64,000 nucleotides of DNA, taken from assembly GCA_027924585.1 (NCBI GenBank), contig BSBM01000423.1:3729501-3793500 (forward strand). The letters are read 5' to 3'. The stretch is from Larix kaempferi (taxonomy: Eukaryota; Streptophyta; Pinopsida; Pinales; Pinaceae). The notes under the pieces were generated by a model. The model was not told the DNA's origin. It ran no database searches and saw only the letters and a list, made by a program, of their open reading frames with translations. Positions 33,685-44,727 of this stretch are shown here, one piece after another (the stretch's first letter is position 1; every line of letters begins with the position of its first letter). The translations under genes were made by a program, and so were the position numbers.

Positions 33685-34642
33685 TCAGATTGATGTGGAC
33701 CCAACAAAACTAGAAGAATATTCGCCCAATGCATTAGCTCCCTCAGTAATGATATTAAGCCTGTTGGGATCCAATACTTGTAAATAGACTTCATGAATAT
33801 AGGACAACTGAGTCTCAACCTGCACTATCCCTGCTTCTGCTGCTGTACAACTATGTTCTAGGAAATATACATGTATATATGCTTTCCCTATAAAATGGTG
33901 AATATATTCCTCAGTGAGAGCATCCAACTTTCTGATGTATTCCAATTCCCCTTGTAATCCACTCTGTAGCTCTGTCATGCGCAGATCTCTTGAAGGAAGT
34001 TCGCTTATTGGCAGGAGCGGAGAGAGATGACATTTTTCATGAACTTGCTGGATTTTCCCATAAAATTCCTGACACTTCTGAATAGTCCTTAGAATGTCCT
34101 TATTCAGTTTCCTGGAAGCCTTTCTGCAAAATTCTAAAAGCTCCATCTCTGACTTCAAATTTGCTGCTTTCTTAGGAAGCAAATTGTCAGGGGATTCGGG
34201 TTGGTCTCTATCCACACCATCGGGATTTTTATTTTTTCTGCAACATCACACACCTTTTTCCTGAATGCTAGTGAATATGCGGATATCTCACCCATTCTCA
34301 CCATCATTAGCTTCATTTTATATATCTTCTCTATGAGAATTACCTGACAATGATATATTTGGTCTTGGATTTTACAAGCTAGATCACAGAATGGAGATAT
34401 ATCTAGCTTTCTATTGTTTGCTGACTACAATCGCTCTATTAAATATTCCTTATCCTTTTCTAACTCCTCTACCTTAGCTTCCAATCCCTCAACCTGTTGG
34501 TTGGCAGTAGCCTTGCTTGCTTTTAGCTGAGTGGCCCGAGCTTCAAGGTTATTCTTCTCACCTTCTAATATCATTAACTGCGCAGTTAATGCCTTCTTTT
34601 ATTCATCCAATCTCTTGTACTCATTCATTATTCTTTCTTGTT
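33685..34642 (-). pseudogene. aORF1, C-terminal part
   Basis: This is the downstream part of the additional ORF that starts at 43752; E2 separates the two. The clear part starts at 34215 (MDRDQPESPDNLLPKKAANL) and ends at a stop at 33685. It is rich in Leu, Lys and Glu with helices such as MELLEFCRKASRKLNKDILR and LQGELEYIRKLDALTEEYI, consistent with coiled coil. The segment 34216-34642 is in decayed frames with the same composition. No named domain is recognised. Confidence 0.6.
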
Positions 34643-34647
34643 CTTAT

Positions 34648-35209
34648 TGTTAATTTTGGAGCATTAATTCAATATACTCTTGGATCTTTATTGAGAGAAT
34701 AACATGTACAACATATCAAGTATAAAAATGCATATCAATCAGACCAAGCAATCGGATGAGACAATAGAAACAGAGAGTTTCACTGGGGAAAACCATAAAG
34801 GTGAAAAACCCCACAACTTCCTCAGAGATAGAAAGAGAAATGAAACAACCAAAGTACAAGAGATAGTCTTCTCCTAGAAGCTGATCCTCCTCCTCACATG
34901 TGCGCCATTTTCCGAGTGATGGAAGAGTGAGTAATGAGATGAACAAATAGAGATCTCCCATTCTCTATTTATACTTGTCTTGTCCTTCCCAATAAACTAA
35001 CAGTGCCAACTTGTCTAAATTAGTTTAATAACCCATGGTTACATTAATTCAGGCCGACACCACACTTGGTGGTCTACTAACCCATCACAGCAAGTTAGGA
35101 CACTTTTCAATACAAATGATGACACTTTCGTATAGAGGAATAATAACATCTCTATAGGAGTACAATATACATAGGTGAAATACATTCCGAAGTTACATAT
35201 ACATCAACA
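34648..35209 (-). repeat. E2 3' LTR (full length)
   Basis: Plus-strand ends TGTTAATTTTGG and ACATCAACA. Minus-strand TATA box at 34966-34973 (tatttata on plus). A polypurine tract (complement of ctccctcttaa, 35210-35220) adjoins it. Confidence 0.93.
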
Positions 35210-35449
35210 CTCCCTCTTAACTAGGAAGGTATTTCTCAACACAGATCTGCTAGCACAATTCTTCTTCTCTGGATCATCATCAACGAATCATCGTCCTCAA
35301 ATCATCATCATCGTCATTGTTGTTGCTATCTCAATCAATCTCCGATCTACTCATCATAAGAAGTTCTACAGAGCTAGTCCTTTTTCATACTGGATGTAGG
35401 CCCACCACATGTAGGTCTTCATCATCATTGGCCATATTGTGGAATCCTC

Positions 35450-36010
35450 AAGACTGATTATGTGCTTCAAAAAAACCTCGAAAGAGCATCCTAGGCATTT
35501 TACGAGCACACAGCTCAACCTATCGGATCTCCTAGGACCTTTTGCATGTGACTGTCACAAAACCTTAAAAGAGTGTCTTGCCCAGCAAGATCTCTAAAGA
35601 GCATCTGAGGCCTTTTATGTGTCTAGCACAATCTGCCCGAATCTCTAGAACTTATTACATGTGACCCCTACCACAAAAACTTAAAAGAGTGTCTTGCCAA
35701 GCAAGATCTCTAAATAACATCTGAGGCATTTTACGTGACTAGAACAACCTGTCCAGATCTCCAGGACTTATTACATGTGTTCCCCACAAAACCTTAAAAG
35801 AGTGTCTTGCCAAGTAAGATCTCTAAAGAGCATCTGAGGCCTTTTAGGTGACTAGCACAACCTGTCCAGATCTTCAGGACATATTATATGTCGTCTAGCA
35901 AAACCTTTCAAGAGTTTCTTGCCAAGCAAGATCTCTAAAGAGCATCTAAGGCCTTTTACATGACTAGCACAACCTGTCCAGATCTCCAGGACTTACTACA
36001 TGCTACCCTT
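35450..36010. repeat. about 113-bp tandem repeat, four copies, in E2 3' region
   Basis: The block ttaaaagagtgtcttgcc recurs at 35565, 35681, 35794 and (diverged) 35906, intervals of 116, 113 and 112 bp. Each unit contains gatctctaaagagcatctgagg and a CCAGATCTCCAGG palindrome-like part. E1 has only about one copy at 1-130. This is a minisatellite expanding within a retrotransposon 3' region. Confidence 0.85.
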
Positions 36011-36029
36011 GCACAACCTATCCATGGCC

Positions 36030-36580
36030 ACAGAGTATCAACCTGATACTCACCACACATCGTCCTGATGTACATGATCATCCTGATCATCATCACTCCA
36101 TCGTCCTGATGCATGTCATTTGGAGCAACATCCTAAAGCTTGTCATCCATGATCATCCTGATAATACAATGCATCCACCTGATGCATCCCAAGTATCTAC
36201 CTAATAGATATCATCATACATGATCCACCTGATCATACAATGTATCCACCTAATACATACACAGATACATGATCCACCTGATCATACAATGTATCCATCT
36301 GATATATATCAACATACATGATCTACCTAATCATACAACGTATCCACCTGATACATACACAGATACATGGTCCAACCATCCAACATGATGCATATACATA
36401 TACATGATCTAACTGATCATAACAAGCATCCAACATGATGCATATACATATACATGCTCCAAATGATCATAACAAGCATCCAACATGATGCATATACATA
36501 TACATGATCCAACTGATCATAAAAAGCATCCAACATGATGCATATACAGAGTAGTAACTGGAGCATCGTTCTGATGCTCA
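36030..36580. repeat. stem-loop array in E2 3' region
   Basis: Perfect stem-loops with an ATC...GAT core and a five-base loop occur at 36033-36051 (gagtatc/gatactc), 36074-36090, 36169-36187 (atgcatc/gatgcat), 36220-36236, 36269-36285, 36340-36354, 36404-36420, 36504-36520 and 36561-36579 (gagcatc/gatgctc). Others have a single mismatch. Most loops end in CT (cacct, atcct, aacct). Outer arms vary between units but keep pairing. The homologous array in E1 is at 165-580. Confidence 0.8.
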
Positions 36581-36804
36581 TCATCCAACGCTTACATCTA
36601 CAACCATGGGAAGGATCCTCCTCTCACTATGCTTGGAATGGCTTCCAGCAAATATGTCCATCACTTCTTCCTTGAAGTGTCGTCAATCTGAAGACCACCA
36701 AGCCTCTCTCTGAAATACTCAAAATTCACTCTGGCTAGTGGTTTTATCAGCACATCTGCAACCTGCTCATCCGTCACAACATACAGGAGCTTCACGACTC
36801 CTCT

Positions 36805-38832
36805 CTACACCATATCCCTGATATAGTGATATTTGATCTCAATGTGTTTCGACCTATTGTGGAACACTGGGTTCTCAGAAACCTTCACACAACTCTGGTT
36901 GTCACAAAAGATACCAGTAGCATCCAACGGGAGATCAAATAACTCAGATAGTAGCTTCCTCAGCCATACTACCTCACAACTAGGCAAACAAGATGCAACA
37001 TACTCTGCCTCGACTATACTCAATTCTACGCAGGACTGCTTCCTGCTAAACCAAGAGATGACACTTGATCCCATACTGAAGCAGCACCCAGATTTGCTCT
37101 TCCTATCTGCAGCACTTCTTTCCCAGTCTGAATCAACATAACCCTGCAGGTTAAACTTTTGGTTCGCATCATACTTGAGCCCATAATCAATTGTACCCTT
37201 CAGGTACCTCAGAATATGCTTTACAACAACCAGGTGAACACCTCTAGGATCCGTCAGGAACTGGCTCAATGTGTTCACTGCGAAGCAAATATCTGGTCTC
37301 ATGTTCATCAGGTACATCAAGGACCTAATCATCTGATGATACACAGTGACATCAACCGGATCAGATGAAGCATTACACAGAAAATTCAGGTTTGATGCCA
37401 TAAGTGTGGCCATGGACTTGCAGTCCATCATCCCGAATCTCTTTAGGATATGTACTGCATACTTCTCTTGTCCAAGGAAGATCCCATCTGCACTCTGCGA
37501 CACCTCCATGCCTAGAAAATAGTGCATCATCCCCAAGTCCTTCATCTCGAACTCAGAAGCAAGCTTCCTCTTCATGTCGACAATCAATCTATCGTCACCT
37601 GTTACAAACAGGTCATCCACATACAAGAGTAGTATCACAGGATTGTCTTCCTCAACCTTGTAGTAAAGGTTGGAATCCACTTTACTCTTAGTAAAGACAA
37701 AACTGGATAGAAATCTATTTATCCTATCATACCAAGTTCTAGGAGCTTGCTTCAAGCCATACAAGGCTTTCTTCAACCTGCATACATATGAATCCCTGTC
37801 ATGTGTCTCAAAACCAAGTGGTTTCTCCACATATACTTCCTCCTCAACTACACCATTCAAGAAAGCTATCTTGACATCCATTTGGTGTATCTTCCATTTC
37901 ATCACTGCAATGAGAGCAAGTACTGATCTAGTAGAAGTGTACCTAGCTACAGGAGCAAAATTCTCTTCATAGTCTATTCCCTCTTTCTGGGAGAAGCCAC
38001 AAGCCACAAATATTGCTTTGTACTTTTCTATGCTGCCATCTGCACCATGCTTGATCTTGTAGATCCACTTGCAAGTCAGAACAAACTTCCCTTCAGGTCT
38101 TGGGACTACATCCTAAACATCATTCTTCATGATCGACTGGTATTCCTCGACCATGGCATCCTTCCATTATTTCTTTTCCACTACTTCTTCATAACTGGAA
38201 GGTTCTTTGTTCATAATGTCATAGAGTAAGGCAACATAGTTGGTATGAGATCTAGTCCTCTTCCTTGCTTTATGTTCTTCTTCTGGAATGCCATATCTTT
38301 CTGCATCTTGAATGAGCTCTCTAGCCCATGCAGGTTTCCTCTTGTGAGAGTTATTCTCACAGGGTGGATCTATAGGTATTTGTGGATCTTCAACTTCACG
38401 ATCTACCTCTGGAATTGATTCAGTCATGGTGATGTCTTGAAATCTATTTTCCTTTGGTTCTTCATGATCTTCAAAAGGTGTCTTTCTTGATTTGATGAAG
38501 GCTGAGTTTTCATCAAATGTTACATCCTTGCTGACATCAATCTTCTTGAACCCTGGAAAGTATATTCTGTAAGCCTTCGAACTTTCATTGTACCCCACAA
38601 AGATGCCCTTATTTCCTGGAGGATCTAGCTTTGTCCTCTTTTCCTTTGGAACATGAGTGTATACTGGACAACCAAATATTCTAAGATGGCTGACTTCAGG
38701 TTTCTTACCGGAGAATACCTCTTCTGGTGTCTTGTTGTCCAATATCTTGTGAGGTGTTCTATTCTGCACATATATAGCTGTCCTAGCTGCTTCTGCCCAT
38801 AGATGCATAGGAATATCCTGGTCATGCAGCAT
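36805..38832 (-). pseudogene. E2 copia integrase C-terminus, RT and RNase H
   Basis: From 38832 one frame runs to 36805 with only two nearby stops, at 38167 (TAA for Glu) and about 38111 (TAG for Trp). It covers LWAEAARTAIYVQNRTPHK and HLRIFGCPVYT of the integrase tail, QMDVKIAFLNG and ALYGLKQAPRTWY of RT, catalytic LLLYVDDLFVTGDD (near 37625), and RNase H with YVDSDWERSAADRKSKSG, VEAEYVASC and DNQSCVK. The domain ends at IKYHYIRDMV with a stop at 36805. Domain lengths are normal. Compared with E1 this half is better preserved. Confidence 0.93.
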
Positions 38833-39364
38833 TGCCTATGCTGCTTCCATGATTGTTCTATTCTTCCTTTCTGCAACTCCATTCTGTTTTGGATTGTAGG
38901 GAGCAGTCAAATCCCTCTTAATCCCTGAATCACTGCATAGGTTCTTGAAATCACCTGAAGTGAATTCTCCACCATTGTAGGATCTGAAGATCTTGATCTT
39001 CTTATCAGTTTGATTTTCTATCAAGGCTTTGAATTCCTTGAATTTATCAAACACTTCATCTTTGTTCTTCAAGAAATAAACCCAGGTCTTCCTAGAGAAA
39101 TCATCAATGAAAGAGACATAATATACATACCCACTCAGAGAACTGGATGACATCATACCGCATACATCAAAGTGGATTATTTCCAAGATCCCTTTAGCTT
39201 TGCTTTCACTACTTGGAAATGCCTTCTTAAATGTTCTTTCTTTTTGCACATCCTTTGCAAATACCATCATACTTTGTCTTGATTTCAGGAAGACCTTCTA
39301 CAGCTTTGCTCGCAATTGGTAGTGCTCTATAGTGCACATGTGTAAGCCTTCTATGCCAAAGTTA
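38833..39364 (-). pseudogene. E2 GAG-pre-integrase and integrase core
   Basis: A TAA at 39362 (Glu in E1) separates protease from LWHR-type zinc region. A frameshift near 39235 follows CKGCAKRKN. The core contains FIDDFSRKTWVYFLKNKDEV and then SYNGGEFTSGDF. E1 has SDNGGEF, so the second catalytic Asp has become Tyr (GAC to TAC). NGVAERKNRTIMEAA holds the third acidic residue and ends in a TAG at 38836. Integration activity is therefore lost in three ways. Confidence 0.9.
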
Positions 39365-40693
39365 ACTTGGCTTCATGGATTCATGTACCATGGCATGTTC
39401 AAGTTGTCCCTTCAATTTGTACAATCCTCCCTCTTGCTCTCCGATCACTACTACATCATCTATAGTTTTACCCTTTGGCCACATTAGGACTTGGCCATCT
39501 ACAAATGCAACCCTCATGCCTGTGGCATCCAATGCAGATATGGAGAGTAGGTTCTTCTTGATCCCAGGTACATATAGAACATCTTTCATCTTCAAAGACT
39601 TCCCAGAGTCTAGGTTGTAGGAGGCTTCACCACTTCCTTTGATAGGATATTGACAGTCATCCCCAAGTTTCACCTTATGGGGTGACTCATGTTCAGATAG
39701 ATTTGGAAAAGATTCTTTAAACCCAGTCATGTGTTTGGAAGCCCCACTATCAATAAGCCAATCATTACATCCATGAGAGATAGTACTTGTGAGAGTAGAA
39801 ATTAGAACATATTCATCTTCACTAGATGAGTCATCATTTTTTGCTTTAGCCTTATTCTTGGGAGGTTCATCATCCTCAGCAACATGAGCATGATATCTCT
39901 TCTTGTTTCCCTTCTTCTTGTTGTTGTTGAAGCCCTTTTTGTTCTTGGGACAATCTACAACAAAGTGTCCCTTCTCATTACATGTGAAGCATCTCATATC
40001 CTTCTTACCCTTTTGAAAAGGTTTCTTGTGATGATAGTGCTCCTTCTTGGGCTTGCTTCTTTTGGTGTCAGCTGTGAGAGCTTGATCTTCACTTCCCATA
40101 TTTTCTTCTTGGGCTACAAGCCTAGCCTCTTCTTGTGAACATTCCTCCCACAATCTACTGAAGGAGATCATCTTCCTTCTTGTACAAAGTCCTTGAATAA
40201 AGGAATCCCATGACCTAGGTAGGCCATTCAGAGTGGTCATGACAATTTCACCATTCTCCACCACTTCATCCAAAACTTCAAGTTGTTCCTTGATCTGAGA
40301 TACCTTGGAGAAATAGGATTGAATGGTCTCTCCATTTTGAAATTTTACTACCAATTGATTCCGCAGAGTCATCTTCTGATGTATGTTCTTTCCTTCAAAT
40401 AGCTTGGTCAGGGAATCAAACATCTCCTTAGGTGTCTTCAAAGATGATACATGTGGGATGAGATGGTCCTTGATAGAATCAACAATGACCCTCTTTGCCT
40501 TGACCAAGTTCTTCTTGTGAAGAGTCTTAGCCTCTTCTCCCTCTGGGACAGCGACCTCTTCACTTATATAAGTGCCCAACTCATTTTCTTCCAGGATTAA
40601 CCCAATCCTATACTTCCATGCTCGAAATTTATCAGTCCCTTCAATCTTATCCTCAAGCTTGGTGTGGTGAGACACCTTTAAAGAGCACTTCAA
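39362..40693 (-). pseudogene. E2 Gag and protease (open N-terminal frame)
   Basis: This 443-codon frame is uninterrupted. It begins near 40693 with MKCSLKVSHHTKLEDKIEG and contains AWKYRIGLILEENELGTYI, LIPHVSSLKTPKEMFDSLTKLF, VMTTLNGLPRSWDSFIQGL (UBN2 Gag), an intact zinc knuckle CFTCNEKGHFVVDC (about 39985-39945), a lysine-rich stretch and the protease site WLIDSGASKHMTG (about 39760-39720). It ends ESMKPS at a TAA (39362). The Gag and protease could in principle still be translated, unlike those of E1. Confidence 0.92.
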
Positions 40694-41208
40694 ATGGAAA
40701 TAGAAAAGATTTAGGTCTTACCACTTGAATTGTTGAAAACTAGATCTGGTCCCGGATTAGGGTTTGTTAGAGAAACCCTAAAAATTCAAACTTCTTAAAG
40801 GATAGAAAGATGCACCTTGATGAGCTGATCAACCTGGTATATTTAGATATTGAGATATGCAAAGTTTCACCCTTCAGAAATGCCTTTTAGTCTTCCCGGA
40901 TTCACTAGGGAGGGCCCTGAATTAGGGTTTGAGTTTCCCGGAGCTTCACCCAACCAAAAATCTCGATCCAAAGATCTAAACTTTGATTTTTCCAAGGAGC
41001 TTCAAGCTATGTCTTTAGATTTTAGAAATTCCTATTGTTGTGGAAACCCTAATTTTTAGAGCCAAAACTGAAAGTGCTCAGAATTGAATTCTGATTGGAA
41101 AGAAAGATTCTCCATGACGAGTAGAGTCAATATACCTTACTGCTTTTCCAAAATCTGTGGAGAGAAACCCTAGTTTCTACCACTGCACAATGTCTTCTTC
41201 TCAGGTTA
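40694..41208 (-). other. E2 5' leader
   Basis: Homologous to the E1 leader (4630-5191); no conserved ORF. Confidence 0.7.
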
Positions 41209-41220
41209 GCTCTGATACCA
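41209..41220 (-). other. E2 primer binding site (tRNA-Met)
   Basis: Minus strand TGGTATCAGAGC, identical to E1, and directly adjacent to the shortened 5' LTR. Confidence 0.95.
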
Positions 41221-41542
41221 TGTGTGCGCCACTTTCTGAGTGATGGAAGAGTGAGTAATGAGATGAACAAATAGATATCTCCTGATCTCTATTTATACTT
41301 GTCCTATCCTGCCCAATAAACTAACATGGTTGACTTGTTTAACTCAGTCTAACAACCCATGGTTACATTAATCCGGGCTGACCCCACACTTGGTGGTCTA
41401 ATAACCCATCACAGCAAGTTACGACACTTGCGACACTTGTCAATACAAATGACGACACTTCCATATAGAGGAATAATAACATCTCTATAGGAGTACAATA
41501 TACATAGGTGAAATACATTCCGAAGTTACATATACATCAAGA
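41221..41542 (-). repeat. E2 5' LTR, shortened (322 bp)
   Basis: It starts TGTGTGCGCCACTTTC, which aligns to the interior of the 3' LTR at about 34899, and ends ACATCAAGA. About 250 bp equivalent to 34651-34898 are missing at the primer-site end, the presumed R-U5 part. The minus-strand TATA box is retained (plus tatttata, 41290-41297). Confidence 0.9.
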
Positions 41543-41547
41543 CTTAT

Positions 41548-43752
41548 AAAAGGGTGTCATGTTTCCTCTTCCATTCTATCCCTTATGCTCGCTCCTTTAC
41601 CAGATTACCCTTTAATTTGAGTACTTTTTGTTTGCTTCGCCCAATATCATTCATTAACTTGTCGACGTTATCTTCATTTGCTTGAGTGGCTAATACATTG
41701 ATAGATGCTATAAACTTGGGGTCTTTGTGCATACCATCCAAGATGGCGCTCTCCTTAATAGTGATGATGTCTTGTTAGGAGCCTATTTTCATTCTCTTTT
41801 ATGTCCTCTTTATGATGGCTTTTCTTTTACGATCGAAGACGATTGTGTCCAATTGGGCCACAGTGTGCTCCTTTGATGGGGTAAATGGCATAAGCCTGAG
41901 CTCAACCAAAGGGAGGTGGCCTCCTGTGATTATTTCCTTAGATATTTTCGGCGGGTCTACGTCCATGATCTGCATGCTTGGGCTTCCCATTTCCACATCC
42001 TTCTTGGAATTTTCTTCTTCCTCTTTTTTCTTTTGTTTTTTAGCCGTTTCATTCTCTACTCTTTCTCTTATTTCTTGTAGCTTCTTGGCTTCTTCTTTCC
42101 GGACTCTTTCAGTCTCTTCTCTCTGGATCCTTTCAGCTTCTTCTTTCTGTAATCTGTTGGCCTCTTCTTTTTGAACTCTTTCAGCTTCTTCTCTCCGAAT
42201 TCTGTCAGCCTCTTATTTCTGGGACTTTTTAGTCTCTTCTTTTATCCTTTGTTCTGCCTTTTGCTAATTGTAGAGCTACAACTTCATCTTGTTTCCTTTG
42301 TAATTATGCCTTCTTAGCAGCTCTAGTATCAGTGCAGGAACTAGCTTCGTTTTTGGGACAAAAGCGCTTGTTGAGCTTAGGCATATTGCTAGCTCTTCTT
42401 AATTCTTCTTCATCTTTGTCAAAGTAATTGGAATATTCAAAATGTACTTTAACTGCTCCGCAATGCTCGACAAATTTGTTATAGCTATCATTCCTCACAA
42501 AACTCTTTTGTCAGAAATGGAAAGCCTCCAATTCTCGAACAAAATCTTCAATAGTTTTAACCTTTGAGAATTTGTACGCCCCGATACAAAAGGGCAACAG
42601 TGGGAATGAATCCTTTTTCTGATCATAAAATAAACCACCAATACCATCGATGAAGACTTGCCTTACCACTTCTTTGCGAACTACATAATCAGTTGAATAC
42701 TTGGGCAAAAGAGATGGAGGTTTGGAACCTCCATACATCCTGAGATATCTGCCCTCCTGTGAAAAATAGTAATATCCATACTGTTCTATGACTACCATGG
42801 CATTTTCAGACAATCAATTTGGTTATTTGTTGAAAATCAACTCATAAAGGGGCATGATAAATTCTTCACATATGGACTTATAATAACCTTTGTATTTATG
42901 GGCCCACAAGATCTTGTAATCAACATAGATTGGGGAATCAACCCTATTCCAGATGCAGCCCAACTTGGGGAATGGGTGCCTTGATAAAATGTAGTCTAAA
43001 AGGTATGAAGACATGTAAAATTCTGCTTTCTTCGGGGTCCATCCTCCTTTTGCAGCCGCTATTGTTGACGATAGAATATCTGAGATGATGTCTTCCTAGT
43101 TAAAGATTGTACCATTGAAGGCTACATGGTGGATCATAGGTATCCAATTAAATTTGTAGATTGTCTTGTCTGCTTTGTTGAAAATGTTGCTTATCATTAG
43201 GGCTATGATCCTTAAAGGAGTCCTTAGTATTTGGAATTCATACTCCTCGCTTTCTATTTTCCTTAGTTGCTTTCCGGGTATTAATAATTTCTTGGAGAAC
43301 TCAAGAGTTTCCATGTTAAGACTTTTAAGCCAACCTTTAGTTAGCAGGACCTGAGCATGCGATAATTTGTACGTTGCTTCTATGTGAGCTGGATGGAATG
43401 AGATGAATGCTTCTACTTTGTTGTAAGACATGATCCTTGATGTGGCATCATCTTGCGACAGAATCCACCCAATGAATTCTGAGCAAGGAAAGAGCTCTGA
43501 GCTTGTAGCTGCTTTTGTGATGCCAGATTTCCTGATATTCTGATATAAGACCATTTCTTCGAGGACCACACCAGGAACATCTTGGTCCCGGATCATCAGG
43601 TGTAATTATCCCCATTTGAATTCAGGCAAAATCCATGTCACTACTTTAGTATCCTCAAACACGGTCTCTACCTTGGTCTCCAATATGATCTTGACATCAA
43701 ACCCCGACTCAGCTGCCTTAGTTGTTTTCCTCTTGGCTCCTTTCTTAGGCAT
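41548..43752 (-). pseudogene. aORF1, N-terminal part: globular region and octapeptide coil
   Basis: The start ATG at 43752 gives MPKKGAKRKTTKAAESGFDV. A globular region of roughly 370 codons follows (VVLEEMVLYQNIRKSG, FPCSEFIGWILSQDDATS, LIPGKQLRKIESEEYEFQIL, HHVAFNGTIFNW, YILWAHKYKGYYK-like). TAG/TAA stops interrupt it near 43600, 43096, 42820 and 42511. A charged region then carries an eight-residue repeat (42089-42260). The end of this part is at the E2 insertion. Layout and the GTxFNW motif match the G additional ORF. I recognise no named domain. Its own element, probably Ty3, is not complete in the window. Confidence 0.65.
42089..42260 (-). repeat. 24-bp coding repeat in aORF1
   Basis: About seven copies of a 24-bp unit encode (K/R)EE(A/T)(E/K)(R/K)(I/V/L)(Q/R) on the minus strand, for example KEEAERIQ and REETERVR. 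This predicts an alpha-helical charged coil. Confidence 0.75.
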
Positions 43753-44727
43753 TTTTCAAATTCTGATAAAAAGAAATCCATGTGTAAGAAAGAATTAAAC
43801 ATAAATTAATCAAACATTTTTAGACAAATTATTGGTGAAATGCAAGGTTGAGGAGAAAACACTATTATCATGTGGTCAAGTTTTGTGCTTTGTGAGCCAA
43901 AAGAGTACATGTAAATAATTCAAAACAATTCTGCCAACCATTTTAGCAACATAACAACTAACTACTCGTAGTAATCAAAACGTTGAATGAAACCCAGGGT
44001 CGACACCTAAACCAACATCTAAAAATATCTAACTTAAGGGCGTATGTGAAAAGCATTGATTAAGTTCACTTTACAAGGGTGCACGTGGCAACATTTTTAT
44101 GGGCACAAAACTGGTTAGTTTGTTGAGGACATGAACCAAGGCTCGAGTCTGCGGAGTGACAAAGCAGCTGGCAAGGGTTTACTTTGGTCTCAAAGCTGTA
44201 AGGGTTCTCCGCGCATTCGATTGTGTGGAATAAGACTACTAACCGCGCCCAAAGCCATTTCGAAGCCTGGATTAAAATAATAACGAAAGGCCCCCTTTCC
44301 TGTCGCGCGCTCAAAGGTAGATGGGATAACTGGTGTAGTATGGACACTCTATGTCTATGAAGTTTAAAACTTTCCTCCTAACTGCCACTTCTAGAAAAAG
44401 GCCCCAAAACAGGTTTAACTCTTGCAAGTGAGGGTGATGTGGACAAAAAACAGCCTCAAGGGAGAAACGATGTCCAAACAAGAAAAAAATCATAACATAA
44501 AACAAAACAAAAAAGAAAAACCAACCAAAAGAGCACATGGTGACCTACCTGTCATTTGATGGCTAGTCAATAGGCTTGACATCGTTCGGGATGCTTGGAG
44601 ATCGACGAATGGCAAAAGAAACAACTTGAAACAACATTTCGCAAAGTCAAAACAACAAAATAAAAATGCCCTAATTTGCTATATATAACTTTTGAAAACA
44701 AAGGCATTAATGCAAAGTGGACTAGGT
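43753..44727. other. unassigned 975-bp stretch between aORF1 and W2
   Basis: No conserved coding frame. It includes an A-rich plus-strand run near 44480-44530. It is probably the region upstream of aORF1 within its element, comparable to the 565-bp spacer of G, but I see no clear TATA box. Confidence 0.4.

Larger units (their letters stand above)
34643..41547 (-). mobile_element. E2: Ty1/copia element with target duplication
   Basis: E2 is the sister of E1: minus strand, 3' LTR 34648-35209, long repeat-rich 3' region, Pol, Gag, leader, tRNA-Met primer site and a shortened 5' LTR 41221-41542. The 5-bp duplication cttat flanks it (34643-34647 and 41543-41547), so the boundaries are firm. It is inserted in aORF1. 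The two LTRs are 562 and 322 bp: about 250 bp are missing from the 5' LTR directly beside the primer site. The Gag-Pol frame has four stops and at least one frameshift, so it is inactive. Confidence 0.94.

Noticed and set aside
35450-36580. CRISPR-like array
   Set aside because: Repeat units are long and variable with no constant repeat plus unique spacer pattern, and the window is a plant nuclear genome.
43096-43752. Possible host gene (open minus-strand frame with good composition)
   Set aside because: It shares layout and a motif with the additional ORF of G and continues into a coil beyond the E2 insertion, so it is retrotransposon-borne.
44066-44538. Minus-strand ORFs of 75-93 codons upstream of aORF1
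   Set aside because: Low-complexity or unconserved translation, no start context or domain; likely chance frames.
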